Notes: generated by a model not told the origin, from the letters alone. A stretch of DNA of 64,000 nt from Micavibrio_A sp964539025 (GCA_964539025.1 CAZIFA010000011.1:15659-79658), one strand, 5' to 3'; counted from the stretch's first letter, positions 8,566-15,328 are shown. A program made the numbers and translations.

Positions 8566-8715
8566 ATGAGATTTTTGGCAATATTGCTAATAGTTTCAGC
8601 CATCAGGAACCGCATGAAGAAGCTGGAAGGCGACCAGGACACGGATTCCATCCCCGATGGCCATAACAGTCTTTCCATGCGCCCTTCGATGATGATGGAT
8701 TTTTACAACGGATAA
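8566..8715 (+). pseudogene. Small ORF or 3' remnant of a disrupted gene
   Basis: An open frame of 49 codons begins at an ATG in AT-rich DNA like the DUF262 gene. It passes at about base 8600 into GC-richer DNA like the leading region, reading NRMKKLEGDQDTDSIPDG then SMRPSMMMDFYNG. The composition break and the terminator straight after the stop suggest this is the surviving C-terminus of a leading-region gene whose 5' part was replaced when the DUF262 gene arrived. An intact small protein with a hydrophobic N-terminus is the alternative. Confidence 0.4.
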
Positions 8716-8721
8716 TACGGC

Positions 8722-8759
8722 AAGGGCGGGGTCATCGATTTCCCCTGCCCTTTTCTTTT
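8722..8759 (+). terminator. Intrinsic terminator
   Basis: Stem AAGGGC-GGGG / CCCC-T-GCCCTT followed by TTCTTTT, just after the remnant gene. Confidence 0.65.
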
Positions 8760-8825
8760 GGTCAAGTCCCTTGCCTTTTACTGTGCAATTTACGGGCTTG
8801 CCACTTTTTGCAATCAGTTTTTTCC

Positions 8826-8880
8826 CCGCCTAAAGGCTTCCTCGCGCAATCCAAAAAACGGATGGCAAAAGCGCGGGCGG
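8826..8880. repeat. Nested hairpin upstream of a small gene
   Basis: Nested pairs CCGCC/GGCGG, CGCGC/GCGCG and ATCC/GGAT form one hairpin in the gap between the terminator and the next small gene. It occupies the same position as the leader elements but shares no clear sequence with them. Support is weaker because only one copy exists. Confidence 0.35.
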
Positions 8881-8940
8881 ACAGCCCGTTTCCCATTTGC
8901 ACAAGGCAATCACGCTTTGAGCAAAAGAAAGGGAAATACA

Positions 8941-9150
8941 ATGTCCAATAAACCCACCCATGTTGTATATCACGTTAAAAGCTATCAATCGAATGGCGAA
9001 ACGAAAGACATCTGGACGCGCATCGGCGCCGCATGGATCCATGAGGACGGCGATGGGTTTAACCAGCAACTCGATATGGTTCCGCTTGACGGCCGCATCG
9101 TGACACGCCGCGCCAAGGAGAAAGACCCAACGTCCGACGAGGCGGCATAA
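8941..9150 (+). CDS. Small conserved-type leading-region protein
   Basis: A 69-residue protein. The frame is open further upstream, but that part runs through a hairpin and terminator and has no coding character. GAAAGGGAAA precedes the ATG used. The sequence VVYHVKSYQ then DIWTRIGAAWIHEDGDGF and LDGRIVTRRAKE suggests a compact beta-rich domain, reminiscent of the short DUF736-like proteins of conjugative elements, though I cannot equate it with that family. It stands alone between a hairpin leader and a terminator. Confidence 0.65.
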   Translation: MSNKPTHVVYHVKSYQSNGETKDIWTRIGAAWIHEDGDGFNQQLDMVPLDGRIVTRRAKEKDPTSDEAA

Positions 9151-9164
9151 TCAAAGACCTTTAC

Positions 9165-9200
9165 AAGCCGTCCGGTCTGAAAAGATCGGGCGGCTTTTTA
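9165..9200 (+). terminator. Intrinsic terminator, repeated type
   Basis: GCCGTCCGGTC / GATCGGGCGGC around a TGAAAA loop, then TTTTT. A second copy with the same loop and compensated end pairs follows the PcfJ-like gene. Confidence 0.75.
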
Positions 9201-9259
9201 TGGGTTTTCGGGCGCGGGATGCGGACGCCCCGCTTCGCGGTGCGGTGTTGTTTGTCTTA

Positions 9260-9459
9260 GGCCCCCTTCGGGCCCGGTTGTCAAGACTCTCACTGGCGCA
9301 TACGCGCCTGTTCGCGCGAGAGCGTGACAGGCCGGTATCCCCACCCTTCCGCGCTTCGCTTGTGCAGGGCGGGTGATCCCCCTCCGGCCTGTCAAGTCAT
9401 GGACAACCTCCTCCCCGCTTTGGTGGCCGCGTTCGCGGCGCTCTTAGGAAAGAAGTGCG
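9260..9459. repeat. Leader hairpin element, copy 2 (candidate ssDNA promoter)
   Basis: Same design as copy 1. There is a 5' GGCCC/GGGCC hairpin, an outer stem GGTTGTC / GACAACC plus GACT / AGTC, a middle stem TGACAGGCCGG / CCGGCCTGTCA (11 bp, perfect) and an inner stem CCCACCCT / AGGGCGGG. The apical and internal loops are identical to copies 1 and 3, while the middle and outer stems differ by paired changes. TGGACA lies in the right outer arm, and TAGGAAAGAAG closes the element about 40 bases before the DUF6915 gene. Confidence 0.75.
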
Positions 9460-9498
9460 ACCTGCACTTTTTAACTCTGAAAAACGAAAGGAACGACC

Positions 9499-9852
9499 AT
9501 GACCCATCCCTACTTCCACGCCGTATCATCGGCAAAATTATTCGGCGGTTCGCCAGATGATTATATCGCCATCCACAACTGGTTCGATGCAACGAAAGAG
9601 AGCTTTGCCGATTTCCGTCACAGAGCCTTGCGCCATCACGCAGAAGGCATTTTTGAATGTGAGCGTGTATTCGGCCTGACACTGACCAACAGCGCAGGGA
9701 AAGAAATTCCTGTCCGTTATGTTGGTGAACAGCACGTTATGGAGGATTGCGGCAGGATTCCATCCGTTGCAGATTGGCTGTCAAAAATCCAGCCGGAAGT
9801 ATGGATGACACGCGCCAGCAAAGTCGGCGCACAAACGCGGAGGGCTGCATAA
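9499..9852 (+). CDS. DUF6915-like protein
   Basis: A 117-residue protein that begins MTHPYFHAVSSAKLFGG and carries FRHRALRHHAEGIF, GEQHVMEDCGRIPSV and DWLSKIQPEVWM. These segments match, from memory, the DUF6915 family of small proteins found on plasmids and phages. The RHRALRHHAEG helix with several His residues is its most distinctive part; function is unknown. AAAGGAAC precedes the start. The stop overlaps the ATG of the next gene (TAATG), so the two are translationally coupled and share leader element copy 2. Confidence 0.7.
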   Translation: MTHPYFHAVSSAKLFGGSPDDYIAIHNWFDATKESFADFRHRALRHHAEGIFECERVFGLTLTNSAGKEIPVRYVGEQHVMEDCGRIPSVADWLSKIQPEVWMTRASKVGAQTRRAA

Positions 9853-10973
9853 TGACCCTCACGATTGAAAACCGTCTGGCACAGCTACCAGCAAAAACCT
9901 CTATGCCCTTCCGCCAGCTTTTGAGCGCAGGGCAAATTCCCGAAGATGTTATCCATACCGTCCTCGATGCCGGAGAGATAACGGGCGATACATCAAAACT
10001 CATAGGGTTTGCCGCAGGGTTTTTACACTTACGCGGCAAGGGCGTCCCTGTGCATGATGTTATCCGTATGGCAAAGGCGCAAAAACGCCGTATCAACCTG
10101 TCATGGGGCGAAAAGCGTTGGAAGGAAGAACATGACCGTCTTTCCCGCGCCGAAGCCTTATACCGCATGGCGCAGCAAAATATCAGCTATGACGTTTCAA
10201 AATATGAAAAGCATTTGCCGAAGCGTTTTAGTGGGTATCTTATCCGTACCAGCCGCAGACTTGGCATGGAGGGTTTGCGCCAAAGGCATTGTGTCGCCAG
10301 CTATGACGGACGACTGAAAAACGGGAATTGCGCGATAGTAGCTGTTTTCGTGGACGGTCAACGGTGGACGGTTGAGCTGGCTCTTACCAAAGATGCCGAA
10401 TCCCCGTTGTGCATAACCCAAATCAAAACGCGATATAATGGATTACCCCCTGCTTCCATCCGGCAGAAAATCCATGAAGTCTTGGGAATTGATATGAAGA
10501 AAACGGGCGGCGCGGCGTATATGCCTACCACGCGGGATTTCCTCTATATGGAGAATCTTCGCCGTGTTCTTCCTATCTTGCAAGGCAACGGCATTGAGAA
10601 AGTGACCGTTTCTTTCAATGGCGAGGGCGATAGCGGTTCTATCGAGGAAATTCTTTATGAACCACGCGACAACGAAGAAACACTCAAAGACCTTCCTGTA
10701 GAGTATATCAGCACTTCAAGTTTCTTTGATGATGGACAATGGAGCAGAAACGCAAGGCCGGAGCTGTCCACTCTCAATGAAGCATTGGATGCCCTCACCT
10801 ATGACTATCTCGAAGAAACTGGTGTCGATTGGTATAACGACAATGGCGGTTATGGCGAGCTGATAATCGACGTACAAAACGGCACAGTTTCCTTGGAAGT
10901 GAATGTCCGCTTTACCGATACCACCACGGAATATTCCGGTGAAAAATATATAGAAACGGGCGAGGATATCTAA
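9852..10973 (+). CDS. PcfJ-like protein
   Basis: The start is set at the ATG overlapping the previous stop, giving 373 residues; the frame extends further upstream, but only inside the DUF6915 gene. Residues ~110-220 carry the PcfJ-type core: EGLRQRHCVASYDGRL, then VFVDGQRWTVELAL and ITQIKTRYNGLPP. The C-terminal ~140 residues are acidic and not recognised. PcfJ proteins occur on conjugative plasmids, where they lie in transfer or leading regions; their biochemical role is not established. An intrinsic terminator follows. Confidence 0.75.
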   Translation: MTLTIENRLAQLPAKTSMPFRQLLSAGQIPEDVIHTVLDAGEITGDTSKLIGFAAGFLHLRGKGVPVHDVIRMAKAQKRRINLSWGEKRWKEEHDRLSRAEALYRMAQQNISYDVSKYEKHLPKRFSGYLIRTSRRLGMEGLRQRHCVASYDGRLKNGNCAIVAVFVDGQRWTVELALTKDAESPLCITQIKTRYNGLPPASIRQKIHEVLGIDMKKTGGAAYMPTTRDFLYMENLRRVLPILQGNGIEKVTVSFNGEGDSGSIEEILYEPRDNEETLKDLPVEYISTSSFFDDGQWSRNARPELSTLNEALDALTYDYLEETGVDWYNDNGGYGELIIDVQNGTVSLEVNVRFTDTTTEYSGEKYIETGEDI

Positions 10974-10989
10974 TCCGTCCCAAACATGA

Positions 10990-11024
10990 ACCGTCCGGTC
11001 TGAAAAGATTGGGCGGTTTTTTAT
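10990..11024 (+). terminator. Intrinsic terminator, repeated type
   Basis: ACCGTCCGGTC / GATTGGGCGGT around TGAAAA, then T-run. Compared with the copy after the 8.9-kb gene, the end pair changes from G-C to A-T on both arms, so the structure is conserved. The sequence downstream (GGTTTTTCGGGCG...GCGGACGCC) is also shared, showing the terminator and following leader were duplicated as one unit. Confidence 0.75.
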
Positions 11025-11082
11025 CGGTTTTTCGGGCGGGCAGCGGACGCCGCGCCCTGGCGCGTCGAAGATGTTTTGTTTT

Positions 11083-11264
11083 GCCCCCTTCGGGCCGATT
11101 GTAAAGACCCGCGCGTCCGCGCGCGCAATGCGTTGACAGCCGGTATCCCCGTTCTTCCGCGCTTCGCTTGTGCAGAACGGGTGATCCCCCTCCGGCTGTC
11201 AAGGTCTTGACAATCTCCCCCCGCTTTTGAGGCCGCTTTGCGGCGCTTCTAGGAAAAGAAGCGC
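11083..11264. repeat. Leader hairpin element, copy 3 (candidate ssDNA promoter)
   Basis: Outer stem ATTGTAAAGACC / GGTCTTGACAAT (one mismatch), middle stem TTGACAGCCGG / CCGGCTGTCAA (11 bp, perfect), inner stem CCCGTTCT / AGAACGGG. The inner stem is perfect here and differs from copies 1 and 2 at several paired positions. Apical loop and internal loop are identical to the other copies. TTGACA lies in the right outer arm. It precedes the ArdC gene. Confidence 0.78.
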
Positions 11265-11290
11265 AACCCCAATTTTAAGGAGCAAAGCAA

Positions 11291-12187
11291 ATGACCAACA
11301 CCCGCGCAGACATTTATCAAACTGTTACAGACACAATCATCGAGGCCATTGAAAACGGTATTTCCGGCAAGATTGAAATGCCGTGGCATCAAATAAACCG
11401 CATCCCTGAAAACGCGAAAACAGGCAACAGCTATCAAGGCATCAATATTCCCCTGCTTTGGGTTTATCAGATAAAGAAAAATTATGCCCTGCCTGTATGG
11501 GGAACCTATAAGCAATGGACGGAACTTGGCGCACAGGTAAAGCGCGGAGAAAAAGGCGCACCCGTTGTTTTTTACAAACAGTTTGAAGTCGAAAGCGACA
11601 ACGGCGAGGAAGATCCGCAGAAACGTATCTTTGCGCGTCATTCCATTGTGTTCAATGCCGAGCAGGTCGAAGGCTTTGACATTGCCGCCGCGTTGGAAGC
11701 CCCCGCCCCTGCCCTGATCGAAAATATCGCCGCCGCCGATATGCTGGTCAATGAAACTGGCGCGACAATCCGGCATGAAGGCGGACAAGCCTTTTATATG
11801 CCCTCTATGGATTATATTGCCATGCCGTCGCGTGGAATGTTCCGCGATACGGCAGACAGCACCGCGACGGAAAACTATTACAGCACCCTATTCCATGAAC
11901 TCACCCACTGGACAGGCGCAAAGCACCGCCTTGACCGTCTGAATAACGATAAATTCGGCGGCAAAGATTATGCTTTCGAGGAGCTGGTAGCAGAACTGGG
12001 CGCGGCCATGTGTTGTGCGTCCACAGGCGTTACATCGTCCCCGCGCGAAGATCATGCCCGCTACATCAACAACTGGCTGAAAGCCTTGAAAAGTGACAAG
12101 CGGTTTATTTTTGCCGCCGCATCGCAGGCGCAAAAGGCCGTCGATTTTCTTTTCGCTCAACAGAACGAACAACGGGCAGCCGCTTAA
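11291..12187 (+). CDS. ardC: ArdC-type anti-restriction protein
   Basis: A 298-residue protein with the two ArdC domains. The N-terminal ssDNA-binding domain spans residues ~5-140 (PWHQINRIPENAKTGNSYQG, then VWGTYKQWTELGAQVKRGEKG). The C-terminal zincin-like metallopeptidase domain has HELTHWTG around residue 199, EELVAELG supplying the third acidic ligand, and a C-terminal helix. ArdC proteins bind incoming single-stranded DNA and protect it from restriction. The gene directly follows leader copy 3 with TTAAGGAG before the ATG, as expected of a gene expressed early after entry. Confidence 0.9.
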   Translation: MTNTRADIYQTVTDTIIEAIENGISGKIEMPWHQINRIPENAKTGNSYQGINIPLLWVYQIKKNYALPVWGTYKQWTELGAQVKRGEKGAPVVFYKQFEVESDNGEEDPQKRIFARHSIVFNAEQVEGFDIAAALEAPAPALIENIAAADMLVNETGATIRHEGGQAFYMPSMDYIAMPSRGMFRDTADSTATENYYSTLFHELTHWTGAKHRLDRLNNDKFGGKDYAFEELVAELGAAMCCASTGVTSSPREDHARYINNWLKALKSDKRFIFAAASQAQKAVDFLFAQQNEQRAAA

Positions 12188-12239
12188 TGCGGCTCCCCTT
12201 CCCTGCCCTTTCAACAATTTCAATTTATAAGGTGAAGCT

Positions 12240-12680
12240 ATGACAACGAATAAAAAAGCAAAATCAAAAACCATCGCTCTTGTTTGGGATGAATTTCAAG
12301 CTATCGAAAACCATGCCAGCTATCTTTTGCAAGAAGGCGAAGCAAAAAACACAAAAGAGGCTTTCGATATGGCGTGTTCTGATTCCGATTTTATCGGGCT
12401 GGAGTATGATGATTTTATCGCGGAGTTTTCCATCATTCTGAAAAAAATATCCGCCAAGGGGCGCTACCATGTTGAAGGCAGGAATATAGGCTGGCGGTTC
12501 TTGTCCGGCACTCTGGAACTGGAAGCGATCAACGCCGAGGCCTTCATACATCGGGCTTTCCCCAAAACATCTGAATGGCGGCTTGAGGGACAATATGACC
12601 CCGCAGCCAAGACCCTTACCTATCAACTTTATCACCATGATGCGCCAACCGGGGAATCTTACACCGTCACGCGCCAGTAA
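12240..12680 (+). CDS. Hypothetical protein downstream of ardC
   Basis: A 146-residue soluble protein, not recognised. It has a basic N-terminus (TTNKKAKSKT), a helical first half and a beta-rich second half (GRYHVEGRNIGWRF, WRLEGQYDPAAKTLTYQLYHHD). AAGGTGAAGCT precedes the ATG, and the gene lies about 50 bases after ardC with no terminator between them, so it is probably co-transcribed. Small proteins in this position are often anti-defence or ssDNA-handling factors; that is context only. Confidence 0.65.
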   Translation: MTTNKKAKSKTIALVWDEFQAIENHASYLLQEGEAKNTKEAFDMACSDSDFIGLEYDDFIAEFSIILKKISAKGRYHVEGRNIGWRFLSGTLELEAINAEAFIHRAFPKTSEWRLEGQYDPAAKTLTYQLYHHDAPTGESYTVTRQ

Positions 12681-12686
12681 AAATTT

Positions 12687-12706
12687 AGGGCGGCTTATGC
12701 CGCCCT
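12687..12706 (+). terminator. Hairpin, possible terminator
   Basis: A perfect GGGCGGC-TTAT-GCCGCCC hairpin just after the stop of the preceding gene. The following bases are TATTACC, not a clean T-run, so termination is uncertain. Confidence 0.45.
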
Positions 12707-12744
12707 ATTACCTTCTATCCTATTGAAAAGCAGTCAAAAATAAA

Positions 12745-12942
12745 TATTGTAGAAAGTGTGTAGAAACAATCAATCACCAATGTTGAATTCTTATAGATTG
12801 TTTAAAGAATGTATGTTGATTGCTTCAATCTGTTTTTCGCCGATCTTGCGCGGCTTTCTAACTTTATAGTTTGTAGAAACATTGTTGAATATAGAAAGAA
12901 TCTATAATGTATGTTTCTGCCCTATATGTAGAATGTAGATTG
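12745..12942. repeat. AT-rich repeat region upstream of ParA (possible centromere/operator)
   Basis: The gap of about 340 bases before parA holds short degenerate direct repeats: TGTAGA five times (two as TGTAGAAACA at 12759 and 12872), TATAGA variants, AATGTATGTT twice, and several GATTGATTG/CAATCAATC words. No open frame is convincing. Clustered short repeats upstream of a ParA plus small DNA-binding protein are typical of partition centromeres or autorepression sites. Confidence 0.4.
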
Positions 12943-13042
12943 ATTGAAGATTGTGTCTTGCTTTAATCAATCTTGTGTCTTACCTTTGTGTTGCGGTTTT
13001 CAACACCGATTCTTTACACTTACAACACAGCAAGGTTTGTCC

Positions 13043-13750
13043 ATGTCCAGCAAAACGCCCGTTATCGCATTTGTGTCCCCGAAAGGCGGCGTAGGGAAGA
13101 CCACAGCAGCCCTGACGCTCACAAGCGAATTGCTTTTCCAGATGCAAAAGCCCGTCACCCTGATTGACGCTGACCCGAACTATCCATTTAAGCGGTGGGA
13201 GCAATTAGGCCATAAGCCTGATCTGCTGAACATAGTTTTTGACGAGAACGAAGAAACAATCCTCGACAATATTGAAGACGCCAAAGCCAATTCTAGTGCC
13301 GTTATTGTTGATCTGGAGGGGACAAAAAACACCCGCGTTGGCTATGCCGTTAGTATGGCCGATCTCGTGGTTATCCCCATGCAGCCATCCGCGCTTGATG
13401 CGAATGAAGCTGTTGAAGCGATCAAATTGGTGAAGCAAACCGAACGCGCTTTCAAACGCCGTATTGATTTTGCCATCCTGCTGACACGTCAATCACCGAT
13501 CATCAAATCCAAGAACTTTAGCGATATTTATCAGCAGCTTACCGCTAATAATGTGCCTGTTCTGCCCAGCAATCTAATCGAGCGCGAAGCCTACCGCACC
13601 ATGTTCTCAACAGGCTATTGTCTGCACGATCTGGAGGAGGGGAAGGTCAGCGGTCTCGCCAAAGCCTGGGAAGACGCCTACACATTCGCCGAAGCTGTTA
13701 TCAACCGCATCAACATCAGCCGCAAATCGGCGCAGTCTGCCGCAGCATAG
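13043..13750 (+). CDS. ParA-family ATPase, VirC1-like
   Basis: The start is placed at MSSKTPVIAFVSPKGGVGK with AAGG upstream; the frame extends 33 codons further, but that part is repeat-rich non-coding DNA. The protein is 235 residues. The deviant Walker A KGGVGKTT is at residues ~14-21, DADPNYPF follows around residue 42, and VDLEGT gives the Walker B-like motif. The C-terminus, YRTMFSTGYCLHDL...LAKAWEDAYTFAEAV, resembles VirC1, the ParA relative that delivers the relaxosome to the coupling protein in Agrobacterium. A segregation ATPase is the alternative. A small partner gene follows after 12 bases. Confidence 0.8.
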   Translation: MSSKTPVIAFVSPKGGVGKTTAALTLTSELLFQMQKPVTLIDADPNYPFKRWEQLGHKPDLLNIVFDENEETILDNIEDAKANSSAVIVDLEGTKNTRVGYAVSMADLVVIPMQPSALDANEAVEAIKLVKQTERAFKRRIDFAILLTRQSPIIKSKNFSDIYQQLTANNVPVLPSNLIEREAYRTMFSTGYCLHDLEEGKVSGLAKAWEDAYTFAEAVINRINISRKSAQSAAA

Positions 13751-13762
13751 GAGTTAAGGGAA

Positions 13763-14143
13763 ATGTCTGAAACAAAACCACAGAAAGATTATGAACGCGC
13801 CAAGTTGAGCTTTGGTCTGGATGATGATGAGCCAGCTCCGATTTCCAGAAGTGAACACATTGAGAAGGTGAAGGAAGTCACTAAAAAGGCCGGGTTTTTG
13901 ACGAAAAGTCCTATGGCGAAAGAGCAGGTCAATACGCCGGCTGCCGTGACAGAAGTTAGACAGGCCCGCAAGCGCCATTCTACGGGGCGTACAGTGGGTT
14001 TTAACACCAAGTTGCGCCCTGACACGTTTGAAAAAATCAACGCGTTCTCCGATCAATTTACGGGCGAGGAAGGTCGCCCGGTCGGACAGGCGGAAGTGAT
14101 CGAGCGGGCGATGGCTGCGCTTGAAGCAAAAGAAAAGGGGTAG
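13763..14143 (+). CDS. Small RHH-type partner of the ParA protein
   Basis: A 126-residue protein directly downstream of the ParA gene, with TTAAGGG before the ATG. The N-terminal ~65 residues are charged and probably disordered. The C-terminal ~60 residues (TGRTVGFNTKLRPDTFEKINAF... GQAEVIERAMAAL) look like a ribbon-helix-helix fold. VirC1/VirC2 and ParA/RHH pairs have this arrangement, so it probably binds either an overdrive/oriT-like site or the repeats upstream of the operon. Confidence 0.65.
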   Translation: MSETKPQKDYERAKLSFGLDDDEPAPISRSEHIEKVKEVTKKAGFLTKSPMAKEQVNTPAAVTEVRQARKRHSTGRTVGFNTKLRPDTFEKINAFSDQFTGEEGRPVGQAEVIERAMAALEAKEKG

Positions 14144-14149
14144 GGGCGT

Positions 14150-14260
14150 GTCGGGCAAGCCCGACCAGGCTCTATTCCGCTAGGCTCACGTTGTTCGCCA
14201 AGCTACACCGATACCCGCTACGGCGGGTATCGTCCCATTCGGGTAACGATCCTTCACGCG
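14150..14260. repeat. Repeat B, copy 2: two hairpins plus 20-bp core
   Basis: Hairpin 1 is GTCGGGC / GCCCGAC and hairpin 2 is CGATACCCGC / GCGGGTATCG (10 bp, perfect), followed by the core GGGTAACGATCCTTCACGCG, identical to copy 1. The linker ACCAGGCTC-ATTCCGCTA is also shared. The stems differ from copy 1 but keep pairing. It starts eight bases after the RHH gene, and the parS-like site follows 87 bases later. Confidence 0.6.
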
Positions 14261-14347
14261 TTTGGGGTGAAAAACGAAGCAGGTCTTAGGCCTAAGTTTT
14301 TTCCGCAAAAATGTCAATCTAGTAACTCATTGTATTAACAAGATAAA

Positions 14348-14363
14348 TGTTCCACGTGAAACA
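14348..14363. promoter_or_regulatory. parS-like site
   Basis: TGTTCCACGTGAAACA matches the bacterial chromosomal-type parS consensus TGTTNCACGTGAAACA at every fixed position. It is intergenic, downstream of the ParA/RHH pair. It could be bound by the ParB-like protein at the left of this region or by the host's ParB. Confidence 0.7.
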
Positions 14364-14421
14364 TTAGTCCCTGATTTTATTGGCTTTTTTGGCTTCTGAT
14401 GATCGTAGCCTGGGGATAACA

Positions 14422-14454
14422 CCGTCCTGTCTTTGACAGGGCGTTTTTTGTTTT
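14422..14454 (+). terminator. Intrinsic terminator
   Basis: CG-T-CCTGTC / GACAGG-G-CG around a TTT loop followed by TTTTTTGTTTT. Confidence 0.7.
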
Positions 14455-14461
14455 AAGGCTA

Positions 14462-14588
14462 AGGGGTTTCACCCCTCGCGCGCACAAGGGTAAAGGCGCT
14501 TACGCTTCCGGTTTTTTGAGAATTTTCCCCTTGCCCGCAAGCGGGCAATTCCTCGCGGCCGCTACGCTCCAAAATTCTCAAAAAACCG
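14462..14588. repeat. Large hairpin leader, distinct type
   Basis: A small 5' hairpin (AGGGGT / ACCCCT) is followed by a perfect 18-bp inverted repeat, CGGTTTTTTGAGAATTTT / AAAATTCTCAAAAAACCG, enclosing a second hairpin TTGCCCGC / GCGGGCAA. The architecture (small 5' hairpin, long outer stem, internal hairpin, then a gene cluster) parallels the three leader elements although the sequence is different. It precedes the 14.7-16.4 kb gene group. Confidence 0.6.
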
Positions 14589-14665
14589 CCCTTGCACTTG
14601 CACCCCCACCCTCGGCGGGAGCCAAGGGTGCAGTCGCACCCGTTTTTTAATTTAAGGAGAAAGCA

Positions 14666-14917
14666 ATGAGCCAAACACCAACACCGCAGACGATGCAAAA
14701 CCCCGTAATTCTGGCAATCCCGCCAGCGAAAAGCCTGTTTGCAATCCGGTTTCAAAGAAACCAGCAATTCCGCATCGAGGTTTTAGCCCGAAATCCAGAC
14801 GAAGCCTATGCAGAGGCCATCAAGAAATTCCAGACGGACGAGGGCAGGGCACAGCTTTTGAACTCGCTACTGGACTATTTCACGGCGGAAAACATCACAT
14901 TGGCGAAAGGGGAATAA
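14666..14917 (+). CDS. Hypothetical small protein
   Basis: An 83-residue protein; TTAAGGAG precedes the ATG. The N-terminus is Pro/Thr/Gln-rich and the rest is a compact alpha/beta segment (FAIRFQRNQQFRIEVLARN then EAYAEAIKKFQTDEGRAQLLN). Not recognised. It is the first gene of a tight four-gene group, with only two bases to the next gene. Confidence 0.6.
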   Translation: MSQTPTPQTMQNPVILAIPPAKSLFAIRFQRNQQFRIEVLARNPDEAYAEAIKKFQTDEGRAQLLNSLLDYFTAENITLAKGE

Positions 14918-14919
14918 TC

Positions 14920-15318
14920 ATGGAAGCGATTAAAAAACCCGAAATGACCCGCGAAGAAAAAGCCGCCTATCTTAAAAGCGAGTTACGGAATTATTGCGGA
15001 ACCGAAACATGGTTCCGTCATCGGCTATTTCGCAAATTCCTTTACACCGAAGGAGTCCAGTTTTTGGCTGAAATGGCGGAATGTTATTGGCTGATAGACC
15101 TGATTTATGGGTTTCAGTACGACCAGCAGGCCGTCAAAGACGAATATTTCCAGCTTTGGGAATTGAAGGTCACGGAAAACAAAGCGGCCACGCTGACTTG
15201 CGACAACGGGAACGGCGAAATCGTTTTCACGCATGAACTGACTTACACGACTTTCCCGATGGACAGCATCCGCCTGTATTTCACGGATAACGTGCTTCTA
15301 TTGACGAGCGAATGGTAA
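14920..15318 (+). CDS. DUF6876-like protein
   Basis: A 132-residue protein that contains CGTETWFRHRLFRKFLYTEGVQFLAE (read as two segments), AECYWLIDLIYGFQ and YTTFPMDSIRLYFTDN. The GTE-W-H, TEGV and YWLID pattern matches, from memory, the DUF6876 family of small proteins common on plasmids and ICEs. Function unknown. It is embedded in the leading-region group directly before the TOPRIM gene. Confidence 0.7.
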   Translation: MEAIKKPEMTREEKAAYLKSELRNYCGTETWFRHRLFRKFLYTEGVQFLAEMAECYWLIDLIYGFQYDQQAVKDEYFQLWELKVTENKAATLTCDNGNGEIVFTHELTYTTFPMDSIRLYFTDNVLLLTSEW

Positions 15319-15328
15319 GGGGGCGGTT

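Noticed and set aside
8758..8940. In-frame upstream extension of the 69-residue gene to 130 residues
   Set aside because: The extension runs through a terminator tail and a hairpin, starts without a ribosome binding site, and has no coding character; a good site precedes the internal ATG.
12944..13042. Longer N-terminus of the ParA-family protein
   Set aside because: The extra 33 codons lie in AT-rich repeat DNA, and the Walker A motif would be displaced far from its normal position near residue 15.
4182..14260. CRISPR array
   Set aside because: The repeats are few, long, structured and 2-10 kb apart, with genes between them; there are no regularly spaced short repeats.
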